DNA of 64,000 bases from Cylindrobasidium torrendii FP15055 ss-10 (GCA_000934385.1 KN880433.1:1-64000); one strand, 5' to 3'. Positions 46,149-57,521 are shown, numbered from the stretch's first letter. Program-made: numbers and translations. Notes: a model not told the origin generated them from the letters alone.

Positions 46149-46914
46149 CTATAGACCGTACAGGTCGGCAAAGGGGTCGTGGGATGGGTCCAGCTCGCGC
46201 TCATATTCCATGCCTTGAGCGACCGTGTTTGTGGCATTCGCACCGTAGATGTCCGCCATGAAAGCCATCATCCCATCAATCCCCGCACTAACACCTGATG
46301 TCGTGTAGACGTTGCCGTCGACAACCCAGCGCGCATGCGTGATCCAATTTACGTTTGGTCCAAAGTTTGTGACATACTCCCAGGATTTCTTGTTCGTGGT
46401 AGCGTTGCGTCCATCAAGGACGCCGGCGCGCGCTGCAATGGAGGCGCCGGTGCAGACAGTGATGAAGTACCTGAGGGAAGGGAACGCCTGGGCTACGTAG
46501 TCGATTGTCGAGTTGAGGGTGGGAGCCCGGGTACCGATGCCACCAGGGACGATGAGCACCTCGAGGTTCTCTGGAGGGTTTTCGAATGTGTGGGTAGGGA
46601 CAATGGATTGCGAAAAGTTGGAATTCTGAGGGTTCATGTTTGCTTTGGTGCTGACCGGATCGAGGGATTCGGCGATGATGGCCAGGTTGAGCGGGAACTG
46701 ATATGAGAGGAGATTCATGGCATCGAGAGGACCAAAGACGTCGAGCGCCTGAAAGCCTGGGAAGACCACGATGCCATAGTTCACAGGCAGCGTGGTGTCT
46801 TCGGTGGAGTCAGTACGGTCGTTCGAAAGCAAGTACATTGTGACACAGACCGTTCTGTGCATGCGCTAGCAAACCAAACGACAGAGCGGCGGATATCCCG
46901 AGAGTCCACTTCAT
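46149..46914 (-). CDS. Secreted DJ-1/PfpI-like protein
   Basis: Class I glutamine-amidotransferase-like fold of the DJ-1/PfpI superfamily with a signal peptide. Exon 1 gives MKWTLGISAALSFGLLAHAQN, a clear secretion signal; the intron (GTCTGT, CTGAC, GAAG) joins it to DTTLPVNYGIVVFPGFQALDVFGPLDAMN. Further motifs are LEVLIVPGGIGTRAP and the nucleophile elbow YFITVCTGASIAARAG (Cys of VCTG), then SWEYVTNFGPNVNWITHARWVVDGNVYTTSGVSAG. This matches the fungal branch of AraC-type N-terminal/PfpI relatives. It lacks the DNA-binding part. Catalytic role (protease, glyoxalase or hydratase) is unknown. Several N-glycosylation sites (NST, NAT) fit secretion. A TTTAAA box lies about 60 bp upstream. Confidence 0.88.
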
Positions 46915-47794
46915 GATGCAACTGGCGAGAGAGACAGAGGTGGGAGGACAGAGCGAGGCTTGCTCCTGCTCTTTAAATGTTTGTTCTTGGCATCAGCAAG
47001 TCTCCGGTCTGAGGATACCGACGGTACACGAAACAAGATGCCCGTTTCGAGTCGTGGGTAAGAGCATTGACACATCGCTTTGCACTGTGCAGTGCGAAAT
47101 ACGTTGCTGCGTTCTGTCAACTCGACACGGCACAAGATCCACAGGATTCCCGAAAGCTCTGATCGTAAGAAATGGAACACACGGCTTTTTTGAAGGTTTC
47201 TGCTACGATGAAAGTAGTGATGATGGTTGCACAACAAATCGAGCAATATTTGTGGCGTTTTGTCATCACTCGAAATCACAATGCTCTTGCCAGGGACACT
47301 CGAAAGCTACAGCGTTCACCCAGAGTCCGGCACTGGCGGCAGGTCTGAATGACGGCGACGGAGACAAGACGGAGCGGAATGAAGATTCGGAGTCCGGAGC
47401 CTATACATCTACGTCTTTTCAACTTTCAGCAAAAATCCTCTGGCCTACGGCGGAAAGCCTTCTTCCGTATGCCAGGCGGGACACCGCCTGCAAATCTTTC
47501 TGCCTTGTAGGTATCAATACTGTTCGATACTACTTGATAGTCACTACTAGACTTGGCTGACCTCTATCGCACTTGAGATGGCTCATGCTGGGACTCGGGG
47601 CAGAAATCATATTCCTTCCGAATGTCTAAGGAGCCAATTTTGAGAGACCGTTTCCGCACGTGCATGGTCACTGGAACGACGGCACGATGCAATAGCGGAG
47701 ACGGACGTCACGGGAAGCCGTCGCCCGTGCATCATCCTTTAAAACCCAAGGAATCCCACCTCATCTCGTCCTCACAATTCCAACCTATCTCATC
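46915..47794. other. Divergent promoter region, DJ-1-like / malate synthase
   Basis: 880 bp between opposite start codons. ATTTAAAG on the minus strand (about 46972-46979) and TTTAAAA on the plus strand (47738-47744) are TATA-like elements at plausible distances (about 60 and 50 bp) from the two ATGs. No other motif was recognised. Confidence 0.5.
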
Positions 47795-49571
47795 ATGGTC
47801 CAAGGCGTTATCGTCCACAGCACCGTTGCCGACAAGGCCCAAGCTCTTCTCCTCACCGACGAGGCGCTCACATTTCTCGCCCAACTCCACCGGACCTTCA
47901 ACGCAACCCGAATTTCGCTCTTACGGGCACGCCAGGCGACACAGCGCAAACTCGATGCTGGCTCACGTCTTGACTTCCTCCCCGAGACTGCCAAAATACG
48001 CGAGGATCCGTCCTGGCGATGCGCGCCTCCTGCCCCAGGTCTCGAAGATCGCAGAGTGGAAATCACTGGACCCACAGACCGCAAGATGGTCGTAAATGCA
48101 CTCAACAGTGGCACAAAGACATTCATGGCCGATTTCGAAGGTGCGTCCGGCCTTGGAGGTCTCACAGACCATTCTCTGACCGTCATCCAGACTCGAGCTC
48201 GCCCACATTCGCGAGTATGCTCAACGGACAACACAACCTTTACGACGCCATCCGTCGACAAATTGATTTCGAGGTCAACGGCAAGGCATACAAGTTATCT
48301 GACCACCCTGCCACGCTCATCGTTCGGTACGTACAATAATTGTCGGTTGCAACCTGTGGCTCATACCCAGTCCAGTCCTCGAGGATGGCATTTGGACGAA
48401 CTTCGCATCACCGTCGACGGCGCTCCATTATCCGCTGGTCTGTTTGACTTTGGTCTCTACTTCTTCCACAATGCAAAGGAACTCGTTGCCCGAGGCTCCG
48501 GTCCATACTTCTACGTGCCCAAGATGGAGCACTACCTCGAAGCCCGGCTCTGGAACGATGTCTTCATCTTTGCTCAATCCCACCTCGGCATCCCCCATGG
48601 CACTATCCGTGCCACCGCTCTCCTCGAGACGCTGCCCGCCGCGTTCCAGATGGAGGAGATTCTCTACGAGCTTCGCGACCATTCATCTGGTCTGAACTGC
48701 GGCAGATGGGACTACATCTTCAGCTTCATCAAGGTGCACCGCTCGGTCGCTAGCGCTGTTCTTCCCGACCGCAAAGACGTGACCATGACGGTGCCCTTCA
48801 TGGACTCGTACGTGCGCCTCCTCATTCAAACTTGCCACAAGTAAGCCATTCACTAACTCGCTCTTTGACCAATCTGACATTTGCGCCAGACGCAAAGTCG
48901 CGGCCATGGGTGGAATGTCCGCACAGATCCCCATCAAAGCTGACCCCGCCGCCAACGACATCGCCATGGAGAAGGTTCGCGCCGACAAGTTGCGGGAAGT
49001 CACTGCAGGACACGACGGCACCTGGATCGCCCACCCGCTCATCAACAAGATTGCGATGGAGATCTTCAACAAGCATATGCCCGGACCAAACCAATACCAT
49101 GTTCTACGCGAGGAGGTGCGCATCGCTGCGTCCGACTTGCTCAACCCCGTCGTTCCCGGCCACATCACCACTGCTGGCGTGCACGAGAACATTGAGACAT
49201 CCCTCGCATACACTGCTGCCTGGATAGGTGGAAACGGTTGTATACCGTTGAACTACTTGATGGAGGACGCTGCGACCGCCGAGATCACTCGTGTCCAGCT
49301 CTGGCAGTGGGTGCGCTACAAGTCTCGCCTCGACACGGGTGAGGTCATCACCGCCGAGTTGCTCGAGAAGTGGACAGATGAGATTGTGCCGAATATCAAG
49401 AAACTTGCACCAGCAGTCACCGACGAGGATGTCCGTATTGCTGCGGAGTATCTCAAGGGCCAAATCACCAAGGAGTGGCCAAGCGACTTCCTCACCAGCG
49501 ACTTGATGCATATTCTTGCTGCACGGGACGGCGTCGACGAGCGATTGGCGAAGACTGTCAGTGTATCGTAA
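47795..49571 (+). CDS. MLS1: Malate synthase
   Basis: Glyoxylate-cycle enzyme condensing acetyl-CoA with glyoxylate to malate. Start [19 protein letters not shown]. Exons join as [23 protein letters not shown] and [20 protein letters not shown], then [20 protein letters not shown]. Family motifs: [53 protein letters not shown], the PROSITE-type signature [42 protein letters not shown] and [50 protein letters not shown] (by position) is the C-terminal domain. The protein ends KTVSVS, without a C-terminal SKL-like peroxisomal signal. Convergent with the SET gene, 65 bp apart. Confidence 0.95.
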
Positions 49572-49636
49572 TCTATACCTTAGTATTTCTCGCAACTGCC
49601 CAGACACAATTGTATTTGTACACAAACATTGGAATT

Positions 49637-50990
49637 TTAATCCTCTTCATCCTCTAGAACCAGGTCGATGCCCATTTCTCTCGCAATTTCGACCGCTTGT
49701 GTTCGTTTGATATTGACAAAGTTCAAGGCTTTGGACAGAATATCTCGTTGACCTGCCATAATTGTTAGGTGATAATGAAACCTATTATGTATGTACTTGC
49801 CTTCCAAGTAGTGCTCAAGCATGCGTCCAACTTCGTCTCGTATGCCACTCGTTGGTTGGCTTTCTGGTAACCTCCTCTGCAGAGCTACGAGTGCGTCTTG
49901 AAGAACTTCCGATGTTTCCAGCATGACCTCGTAGTCTTCCACTTCATCCTCTTCACCAAAGGCTTGAAGCTTGACCGTATCCAAGAATACCGACCAAACG
50001 GTATCCATCCCCTGAGCTTCACGGCCTATCTGCCAGCCTTCGCGTCCTGGAACCTTCAGCAACATGGTGTCGTCTGGATTTTCTGGGATGCTGAATCCAT
50101 ATGCGGTGATAAACTCGGCGTTGGACTTGGGACCGTAGTTGTTGAAAAGCTCACTCCCGGCGGTGATGGGATTGTGTACAACGAGGGATATGCTCTTGTC
50201 AGTCCCACCAGTGGTGGTGATAACCCACGACACGGGCTGTCCGCGTGCGTGATTGAGGGCGTCCACACCAGGGAGTAAAATCGGCTCGGTCGAATCCTCT
50301 ACATTGAGGGAAGGAACATCCGAAAGGAGAGATGAGGGGAATGCGCGAGAGGCAACATAGGACGCGGAGGCGCAGTAAACGTCCCTGTAAATAGCTCAGT
50401 AGGATTGTAGGCATCATATGATCGTTTCCGACCAGGTAAAAGAGTGTCCCCAGGCTGAATTAATGCGTCCAACAGCCGCTGTGCAGGTCTTCCACTCTTG
50501 TTGCAACTGTTCTCTTCGTTCGACAATCGCATTGTAGACGTTGGTTCCACGAAATGCGTTCAACTCGGTCTCCGTGAAATAAACGCCCATCATGAGTTTG
50601 TCGCTAGACGGCAGAGTCTGGACGTATGCCCTGTGCGGGAGATCTGGAAGCATGGTAAGCTTTGACAACCATACCAGAATGAAAAGCAGGACGTTCGTTC
50701 ATGGACTCGTCATTGCCCAGGAATATGTGGAAAGAGAGGTATGTAGATAGCAGCTGCCTCTCATTCCAGGACGAAATGTCTTCCCCAGACATAAATTTCC
50801 CCAAGAATGCACGGGCAGACTTGGACGTGATGATCAAGTCAAACGGGCACGACGCAACAGTTGTGTCCGCCGGTAAGTCATGCTGGGCAACAATAGTGAA
50901 CCCAGAAGAATTCGAGATGTACTGTGCATCTCGGTGAAACTTTCCGCCATGGGTTTGAAGCCATGATAAGAACTGATCAGTACGCGACAT
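49637..50990 (-). CDS. SET-domain lysine methyltransferase (RKM/SETD3 type)
   Basis: Protein lysine methyltransferase of the Rubisco-LSMT/SETD6/RKM class, acting in cytosol or nucleus on ribosomal or other proteins. Start MSRTDQFLSWLQTHGGKFH. First SET half: GFTIVAQHDLPADTTVASCPFDLIIT. An insert (about 200 residues) contains FLGNDESMNERPAFHSG and the helical region WKTCTAAVGRINSAWGHSFTW, spliced to DVYCASASYVASRAFPSS. Second half: LLPGVDALNHARGQPVSW (the NH motif), AGSELFNNYGPKSNAEFITAYGF (NNYG, with the catalytic Tyr). A C-terminal helical substrate-binding domain follows and ends with an acidic VLEDEED. Substrate is not predictable. Confidence 0.9.
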
Positions 50991-51757
50991 GCTGGCGTTG
51001 GATGAACTTCAATTGAAGGAAAGATGATCGGCGATGCACGTGGGAGCGATCAAATGTGCCACTGGGGAAAGTTCGAGTTGTTGCAACGCACCCGCCAATA
51101 GGCATATGTGCATACATAGAGGATGGCACCCTCACTACAGGTATCGGTAAATTTTATGTGAGATTACCAAAGCAATAGATTGGAGGGGCCCAATTCAAGG
51201 TGTTTGAGCACGCCGCCGGCCCAGTAACCATCGAGAATGAGAACCTTGAAGCTTGATGTTTGCCCTGTAAGCTATCAAATTCGACGAAGCCTTTACACAG
51301 GAATTCAAATATATACATTTGTACACGCCATATCCGAGTTTATCAAAGATTCAAAGAAGATGGGGATTGCACGCGATTTAGTGTTGTATTTTTACTGTTG
51401 ATGAAGAGGAGGCAAGATGAAAGTCGACGTGTCATTCTGCAGAGATTCCATATCAGCATTTGCAGAGCTTCGCGGCTGAGGCGCACAGCTATGTTGCAAT
51501 GACGCGACGTCAATCTAGGGAGGCATCCTTGGTGACGAGTGACCAGGGATTTGTTGTCGACAAGATATTGTTCAATAAGTCATAAGGAGGATGGGATATA
51601 AAACTCTGATTCCGGGAAAGTGGTCGCCCCGGCGATACTCCATGTAATACTACATCTACAGGTCCGAACTAATGGTTACTTGATATGTAGGCTGGAGTTT
51701 ACGTCAAACGTCGTGCAGGAGCGCGGGAATGGCGCGAAAGAATTACATGTACATGAT
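50991..51757. other. Intergenic, no gene seen
   Basis: 767 bp between two leftward genes: the SET-gene promoter and the 3' flank of cofilin. A plus-strand 80-codon frame (51260-51502) has no features. Confidence 0.5.
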
Positions 51758-52372
51758 TTAATGGCCACGGTTGGCTTTGTCGAGGACTAAGAGAGAAGAC
51801 ATCAATTAGGAGAGCGGGGAGAACAGGATGTGCCGTACTGCTTTCGTGTGCAACCTCACTGTAGTCGGTGCCTTGGATTTCAACAGCGATTCCGACCAGG
51901 GAGCGTCGCAACGCGTCCTTGGACGACGCGAACAACATCTTGTCCTTGATCTTTGCATCATCGGGAGACCTTATCGAATGCCATCAGCCTCGAACGCGCC
52001 CATAACATAGGACAGCAGCGTTATTGCTGCAGGTGTGAACACGGGGAGAATGCAACGCACCACATGAAGAAACAGATCTTGTTGCGTTTGCCCTCGCCCT
52101 CCTTCTCGAACTCGAAGTCGTACACTGCCCATCTGCACTCAGTTTCGGGCAGATCAGCGATAAACTCGTCGTAGCTGGCTGAGTCCGACGTCTTCTCGAC
52201 AACGATCTCGGTCTTTTCGTTGTTAATGCGATAGATGATGTACTTGGTCTTCTTGCCCAGCTTGAGCGTTTGGAATTCCTCGAGGCACTTGGGGCTGACA
52301 GCGATACCGGAGGCCTTTAAGCATGGGTCAGGAGGAGTTCTGATGCTGTCGGCGGTGGCGACGGCGCACCAT
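51758..52372 (-). CDS. COF1: Cofilin (ADF/cofilin actin-severing factor)
   Basis: Actin-binding protein that severs and depolymerises filaments. Coding exons on minus are 52372-52370 (ATG alone), 52314-52061, 51969-51839 and 51786-51758, which sum to exactly 138 residues. After the initiator Met the sequence reads [37 protein letters not shown], then the SDASYDEF-like region and [58 protein letters not shown] and [14 protein letters not shown]. The KDALRR actin-binding helix is intact. The usual N-terminal regulatory Ser is present (MASG). The last exon ends ILDKANRGH. Divergent from PEX14 with 111 bp between the start codons. Confidence 0.95.
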
Positions 52373-52483
52373 TGTGTCTAGGTGCTGAAAGACGAGTGGT
52401 GGTGGTTGAAGGGGAACAGATCAGTGGCAGTGTCACGCTCCTTTCAATTCGGGAACAGAACTCCGGGCCGGTGCCCAGGCTTT
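52373..52483. promoter_or_regulatory. Short shared divergent promoter, cofilin / PEX14
   Basis: 111 bp between opposite start codons. No TATA box is evident. Confidence 0.5.
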
Positions 52484-53882
52484 ATGGCGGACGACGACAA
52501 CACACCGAGTCAAGCACCACCTGCGGCGCCCATTCCAACGAATGCTGCGCCACTTGAAGGGACTGCGTTATCGCAGCATCGCCCCCAGCTCATCGAACGC
52601 GCCCGAGCTTTCTTGATGTCTCCCGCAGTCCAGCAGCAGGACATGACTGCGAAGCGCCAGTTTCTCTTGGACAAAGGTCTATCAGAGTCAGAGATAGCAA
52701 ACATATTCAGGGATCTGGTACGTGGCCCGCAGCCCCCATGTCACGATGCTGAACGCGTCAGCAGCCCACCCAAATGCCTCTCATCCCTCCCAGAACTTAC
52801 CCGCTGCCGCCGCCGTCGAACTTGCCAACTATGCTACTCGGTGTTCTGCGGATATTCTCGTGGGCCACAGGTGCTACCGCCCTGCTAGTATTCGTGTACT
52901 ACGTGCGTATATCCCGCGTATACATTCTCGGTGACTTGAATTCACATGTCTCTAGCGATACTTGTTGCCCAGAATCACTCAAACGTCTGAAGCGCGTCAC
53001 AACCTACGGACACAACACCTTTCTCTCATGCGCCGGCTGACTACGTCTCTCGCAGCACTCAAGGAAGCCCAGTCTGAGAACTACACACCCCTCCCAAAGC
53101 CGGACAAGTTCAGAGAGCCCGACTACTTCGCTGCTTGTCACTCACTCAAGGCTCTGCTCAAAGAAGCGGAACAGCACAAGGTTGAGATGCAAGACATAGA
53201 TCCAATGACTGTCCTTCGTTGCGCTCTCGAGGAATTCGCGGTCGGTAAACAGGGAGAAGACGCAAAGGTGTCCACAGAGGACTTATTCCGTCTGATGGAA
53301 AGTCACATAACATGGCTGTTGTCCGAGGACGGTATTCAATACGAGGTATGTTTTGCTGGTGTATCCAATTGCTTTCCTCAAATTATCTGCAGCATCGGCT
53401 CTGGGAAACTCTCACTACATACTCCATCTTCGAGCGTGACGAAGTCAAGTCCGGGGCGCCGGAAACTCCTGCTGTCATGCGGTGGAGATACGTTGCGCCT
53501 ACTCCCCGTGGCCCTTCACCTCTCGTGGTCTCCCTCAATACCCTCACTACCAAGCTGCCCCAAGAGAGCCTCACAAAGGGGAAGACAACTTCGCTTCAAC
53601 ATACTCTACAAGCATGCTCGGATCTCACGGGCTACATTAGTGCTCAGGTTTACACCCCGTATCGTGCATCAAGCACATTTGGCGGGTCATCGGCACCCAA
53701 TACGAACCCCGCGGTGGAGGAGTTCAAGCGTGAAGTTAGGACATTGAAGGGCCTTGTCTTGAACAGGTAAATCTACTCCCCCGCCCAAACCGTAGCATAC
53801 TCATATTTACAGGCGGTCGTTCATGCCAACAATACCACGGCCTGGAGGTTCTGGAACATCACCAACCATGCCTGTTCGCTAA
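52484..53882 (+). CDS. PEX14: Peroxisomal membrane docking protein peroxin-14
   Basis: Docking factor of the peroxisomal matrix-protein import machinery. The N-terminal conserved Pex14 domain is present: HRPQLIERARAFLMSPAVQQQD, TAKRQFLLDKGLSESEIANIF. After introns a hydrophobic segment MLLGVLRIFSWATGATALLVFVYY fits the membrane anchor, followed by a polar, helical coiled-coil-rich region (LRTQHLSLMRRLTTSLAALKEAQ) and a C terminus with FMPTIPRPGGSG. The region ending AVGKQGEDAKVSTEDLFRLMESH is helical. About six exons; last stop 53882. The exon joining YY to the helical region is the least certain. Confidence 0.85.
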
Positions 53883-53904
53883 CGCTGTGTTTGTTCACCT
53901 TTGT

Positions 53905-53927
53905 ACCACCACCACCACCACCACCAC
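53905..53927 (+). repeat. (ACC)7 microsatellite
   Basis: Seven tandem ACC triplets in the 3' flank of PEX14, just after its stop codon. Confidence 0.9.
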
Positions 53928-54076
53928 AATGTAAATCTCTCTAACGTCGAAGCCAGGAGAGAGTAACAAATCGATATTCTCGCGTCAAGAATCAGACACA
54001 TTAAGTCAACATTAAGTATTACCAAAACAATACGAGGATACAATAATTCATTCACGCCGCATTCGCATCTTGTCCC

Positions 54077-55135
54077 TCACAATGCCCTCCGAGTCCATGT
54101 TTCCCGCTCGATACATCTTCGGTTCATTTTGCGCATTGCCTTCACCGTATCTTTCAGACTGTCCGCGACACCCTGCTCGAAGGTTCTATCTGCTGCACAC
54201 TGTTCAATGAGAGTACGCTGTGCACGTTGGTGCTGTGCTTTGATGCGCTCGACAATGTTTCCTGACATGGCAGCGGTTCTTAAGTGACCAGTGTGATGTG
54301 GTGGCGTAAAGACGATGGGTGTGCTGCCACAATTGCTCAACGATCCCTGCCGTCGACGCTTGGCTGGGCGTCTCGTGTTCTCTTTCGAGTCGACACAAAT
54401 ACGTGGGCGTTTTGTCGGCTTGATGGAGGGGTTCTTGAACTTTCCGTCGCATTCTTCGTCGGCGTCGTTTCCACTCTGATGATGCAGTCAGTACCAAAGT
54501 ATAGAGGAGATGACGGTAAGAAGGCATTGCGTACATCGAATTCAGAATTTGGGGTGTGCGCGGGTTGACCGGCTAACGCATTCTTATTAGGATTCAGCCG
54601 GCCCTGCATCTCGAGGTCTTCGAGCACCGGACGTGAGCGTTGTAGCTCGCCCGTGAGCTTGTCCAAGGAGATGCGCTCTAGGAGAGCCGAATATTTCTCT
54701 TTCATTGTACCGTCCGTGTCATTCTTCTGGCTCGCCAGGTGGCAGGCGACCTCATCCTTCCATAACTTGCAGGCCCGTCAGTCAAAGTAGCTGGCGCAAA
54801 CGGGGGCTTATGCGTACTGGCAAATGCTTAGTGATAGCGTCAGCCTTGGCTTTCAGTGTGACTTGGTCGAACCGGTGAAACTCGCTGGAGGCGTCTTGTA
54901 CGGCATCGAGCACTATACCCCACTGGTTCGGGGTGCTATACACGTTGTAACGGCCAATAGCCTCGAGGAGGACGTTTGTAGCGTTGGCGGAGAGATGGGC
55001 GGTAGGGCGCGTTATAGTCGGCGGACGAAATGCTGGCAACTTTCGCACAGATAAGGGCGTGGTGAAATCTGTTGGACTGGCCATCTTGACGTCCTTGCTG
55101 CCCTCTGCTGGGCGGGCGTCTTCGAAGTGGATCAT
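54077..55135 (-). CDS. Hypothetical protein, trihelix-like, tandem paralogue A
   Basis: Not recognised as a named family. Start ATG 55135 (MIHFEDARPAEGSKD). After a Ser/Pro region a helical block reads TNVLLEAIGRYNVYST, NQWGIVLDAVQDASSEFHRFDQVTLKAKADAITKHLP, spliced to LWKDEVACHLASQKNDTDGTMKEKYSALLERISLDKL. A Trp, basic residues and three predicted helices resemble a Myb/SANT trihelix unit, which would suggest DNA binding, but this is inference. The third exon region ends PAHTPNSEFD; the next exon has an NLS-like patch (KRPRICVDSKENTRRPAKRRRQG) and the C-terminal helix ends ERETWTRRAL. Four exons join in frame with local splice signals. Likely nuclear. It lies next to a related smaller gene. 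Confidence 0.6.
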
Positions 55136-55833
55136 TGTCGGCAAGTCGTCGAAGTCGTTGAAGGTAAGGATGGAAACTTAGGAACAGACAAAGATGTTCA
55201 TATACAACCAATATTTTAATGACCAGGCTGGAGCGTACCCACGTCATATGATGAGGCGCTTCATCCTGCACGACGCGTGCAATCTGACACGGGCTCAGAA
55301 CCCCGATATGGTATAGTATCAAACGATCGAGCAGCCTCAATAAGACGGTTGGGATGGCGCACTGGCAGTCGGGTTTTTTTGGGTGGACTTCTGGCTTGTA
55401 GAGCCTGGAATTGAGTATAGTACTTCATATGTGCTGCGGTCTACATCCATAACCGAGCCCTCTTAATGTGACTGACCGCCAGTACATCATTGCACTGAAC
55501 TTTTATTGGTGTAAACACACTCGGTACGAAGTGGCACTTCCTTCACAATGAGAGACTTGGACGCAGTAGAATTCTCCAGCAATTTGAAGCAAGCCAGAGT
55601 CACTTGGAAGGCCATTAATTGTATCGATACATCATTACTACACAAGTACACCCAAAGTTACAAAATAATGGGAAAAGACATTCGAAAGCTCGCCAAATCA
55701 TGGTATAAACAGGGGGTTGCTGAGGCTATCGTAGATGATTCGGCTCGCGGCCGACATCCAGCAAAATCTATATCTGCGCCTCACTATGAACGATGTGAGC
55801 CCTTTGTAAGTATGTCCGGAAGAACACAGATTT
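55136..55833. other. Intergenic containing an uncertain plus-strand frame
   Basis: About 700 bp. It holds a plus-strand ORF beginning at 55548 (see separate entry) and the presumed promoter of paralogue A. No other signal seen. Confidence 0.4.
55548..55804 (+). CDS. Uncertain exon-like frame
   Basis: An ATG in a CACAATG context opens a frame of about 86 codons ending at a good donor (TTT followed by GTAAGT at 55805). The sequence MRDLDAVEFSSNLKQARVTWK has no family resemblance. If real, its next exon would lie antisense to the 3' end of paralogue B, which has the stronger claim. Kept at low confidence. Confidence 0.2.
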
Positions 55834-56290
55834 TCACACCATCTTGTTAGACGTGCGGTCTTCAAGCAGACTGTCGAGGATGGCAGCACACGTACTCCTC
55901 CATTCTTCCGAGTCCGCCTCGTCTGTGGCGAGGAAATTTATCAACGCTTCTTTTCGCTTCTGCGACGGCTATCAGCGTAGTTCCAAGGCATAGCACCAAA
56001 AGACGCACGGGTACGCAGTCTAATATTTGATCCACCAGCCGCCAGAGTTTCGTCGCAGACCGGCCTTTGAACTCGTCGCTTGCTTGAGCTACCCCGTCTA
56101 GTACTCGTTTCCAGGCCGCGCCTTGGTCTTCGTCGTTGTATGTTCCAAAGCAATGTACAGTCGCAATGAGGATGAACAGAGCGACGGGAGAGAGTGGCGT
56201 GTTGTTGCGGGATTTGGACATGGACCATAACGTCGAGAATCTGGGGCGCTTGAACATGCTGGTGGCGGCGGGTCCAGAGGCTTTTGGCAT
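55834..56290 (-). CDS. Hypothetical protein, trihelix-like, tandem paralogue B
   Basis: Not recognised. Two exons from ATG 56290 (MPKASGPAATSMFKRPRFST) to a stop at 55834. The helical block LFILIATVHCFGTYNDEDQ, AAWKRVLDGVAQASDEFKGRSATKLWRLVDQILDC aligns in layout with paralogue A (Trp-x-x-VLD, SxEF, then LP or LD before the splice). The intron falls at the same point and continues KRKEALINFLATDEADSEEWRSTCAAILDSLLEDRTSNKMV. It is shorter than A and lacks the NLS-rich tail. A trihelix-like DNA-binding role is inference. Gene boundary evidence comes from splice signals and the shared plan with A. Confidence 0.6.
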
Positions 56291-57521
56291 AGCGGTATGA
56301 CTGGATGATGAGGGTAGGAATGAAAAAAACTCAGCCCGCAGACCTCTTTATTCGTCCCCCACTTTCCCATAGCGCCATGTTTTGTGGAGCTAGAGGCATC
56401 TCATCTCCAGGGCAGGTATGCAGTTTTGGCCCAGCTCCAAACCAGGTCAGCGAGGAGTGGCGCTTGACTCCGATTGTTGGTCCATAACTTACCCAGACAA
56501 GCAACAATACCGGCGGCGACCGCTACTAGTAAGTATCTCGACGGCGACGCGTTACGCGTCGTGTCTGATAAAGCGGCCTTGGGTGACAATAGAATAATTG
56601 ATGGTCGAAGTAGTTAGTGGTGGAGTAATCCGCTTCAAAGGAGGAGGCTCAGACCTCAGGATGAAATGTAGAGAATAACATGAATGGATGTTAGTAGTAA
56701 TCACCATTCCTGGTTGAAAAGCTGCTGGAACACATGCAAAGGAAGGACAAATACGCTCCAGTTTTGTAGTGAGAAGACCAATTTTGCGTACAGACGATAG
56801 AGCCTATTGTTTGCCGAGTCCTGAGAAGCGAGCGTACGTGCAATTCGTTGGGTACTAGTGCCACATCATGTGCGAGGACGATGGGCGCGATACACCGCTT
56901 TACACAGTAGTTTTCTCACAGCCGACGTACTACACCAAAATTATGACGCCCCAAGCACGGGCGCCAGAATAGTGGTGGATCCTGAAGGCCTGAAAGGTTG
57001 GAATACAAAGCACGGGCTCCGCATTCGATGGAGGGGTGGAGTACTGCGCGTAAGTATACGGTTAGATATGTCGATGGAATAGTTGTGAATTGTCAAGCAG
57101 GAGTCACTTGGCGCAAGACAACATTCACCTGAGTGATTGATGGAACGCACTCGGAAGGGAAGTGAGGCGTGCCAGATCGGACCACAAGTTCCATTTCCCA
57201 CGGTACAGTCACCATCACCATCATGTTGTCAAGGACCCGAACCGCCCTTTATACAGTGCTTTGCCTCAGTTGAGCTCTCACATTTTTCATCTGCGGGATG
57301 TGAGCAGACTCGGGGACCAGCGACGAGTGCCATATGTGACCTGCAATTGTGAGGTGGTATTCTTAGCTCTCGCCCGCCCAAAGGCTTCTAACTCCCATAC
57401 GCTCCTGGTCGCGCCATTGATACCTCGAGACACGCGTGCTCGCTTTCTTATCTCAGAGCGGAGTACTTAAACGTCGCTGGTACTTCTTGGGGTCAGAGAG
57501 GCTTTTCCTCGCTCTTTCAGT
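56291..57521. other. Intergenic, no secure gene
   Basis: 1.23 kb upstream of the protease gene. A minus-strand frame (56401-56589) has a hydrophobic stretch but begins with TTG, not ATG, so I do not call a gene. Confidence 0.45.

Noticed and set aside
47795..53882. A glyoxylate/peroxisome gene cluster (malate synthase with PEX14)
   Set aside because: Unrelated SET and cofilin genes lie between them, the orientations differ, and no other pathway genes are present.
56331..56589. Small membrane protein on the minus strand
   Set aside because: The frame begins with TTG rather than ATG and no upstream exon could be identified, although an intron-like GTAAGT/CTGAC pair is present.
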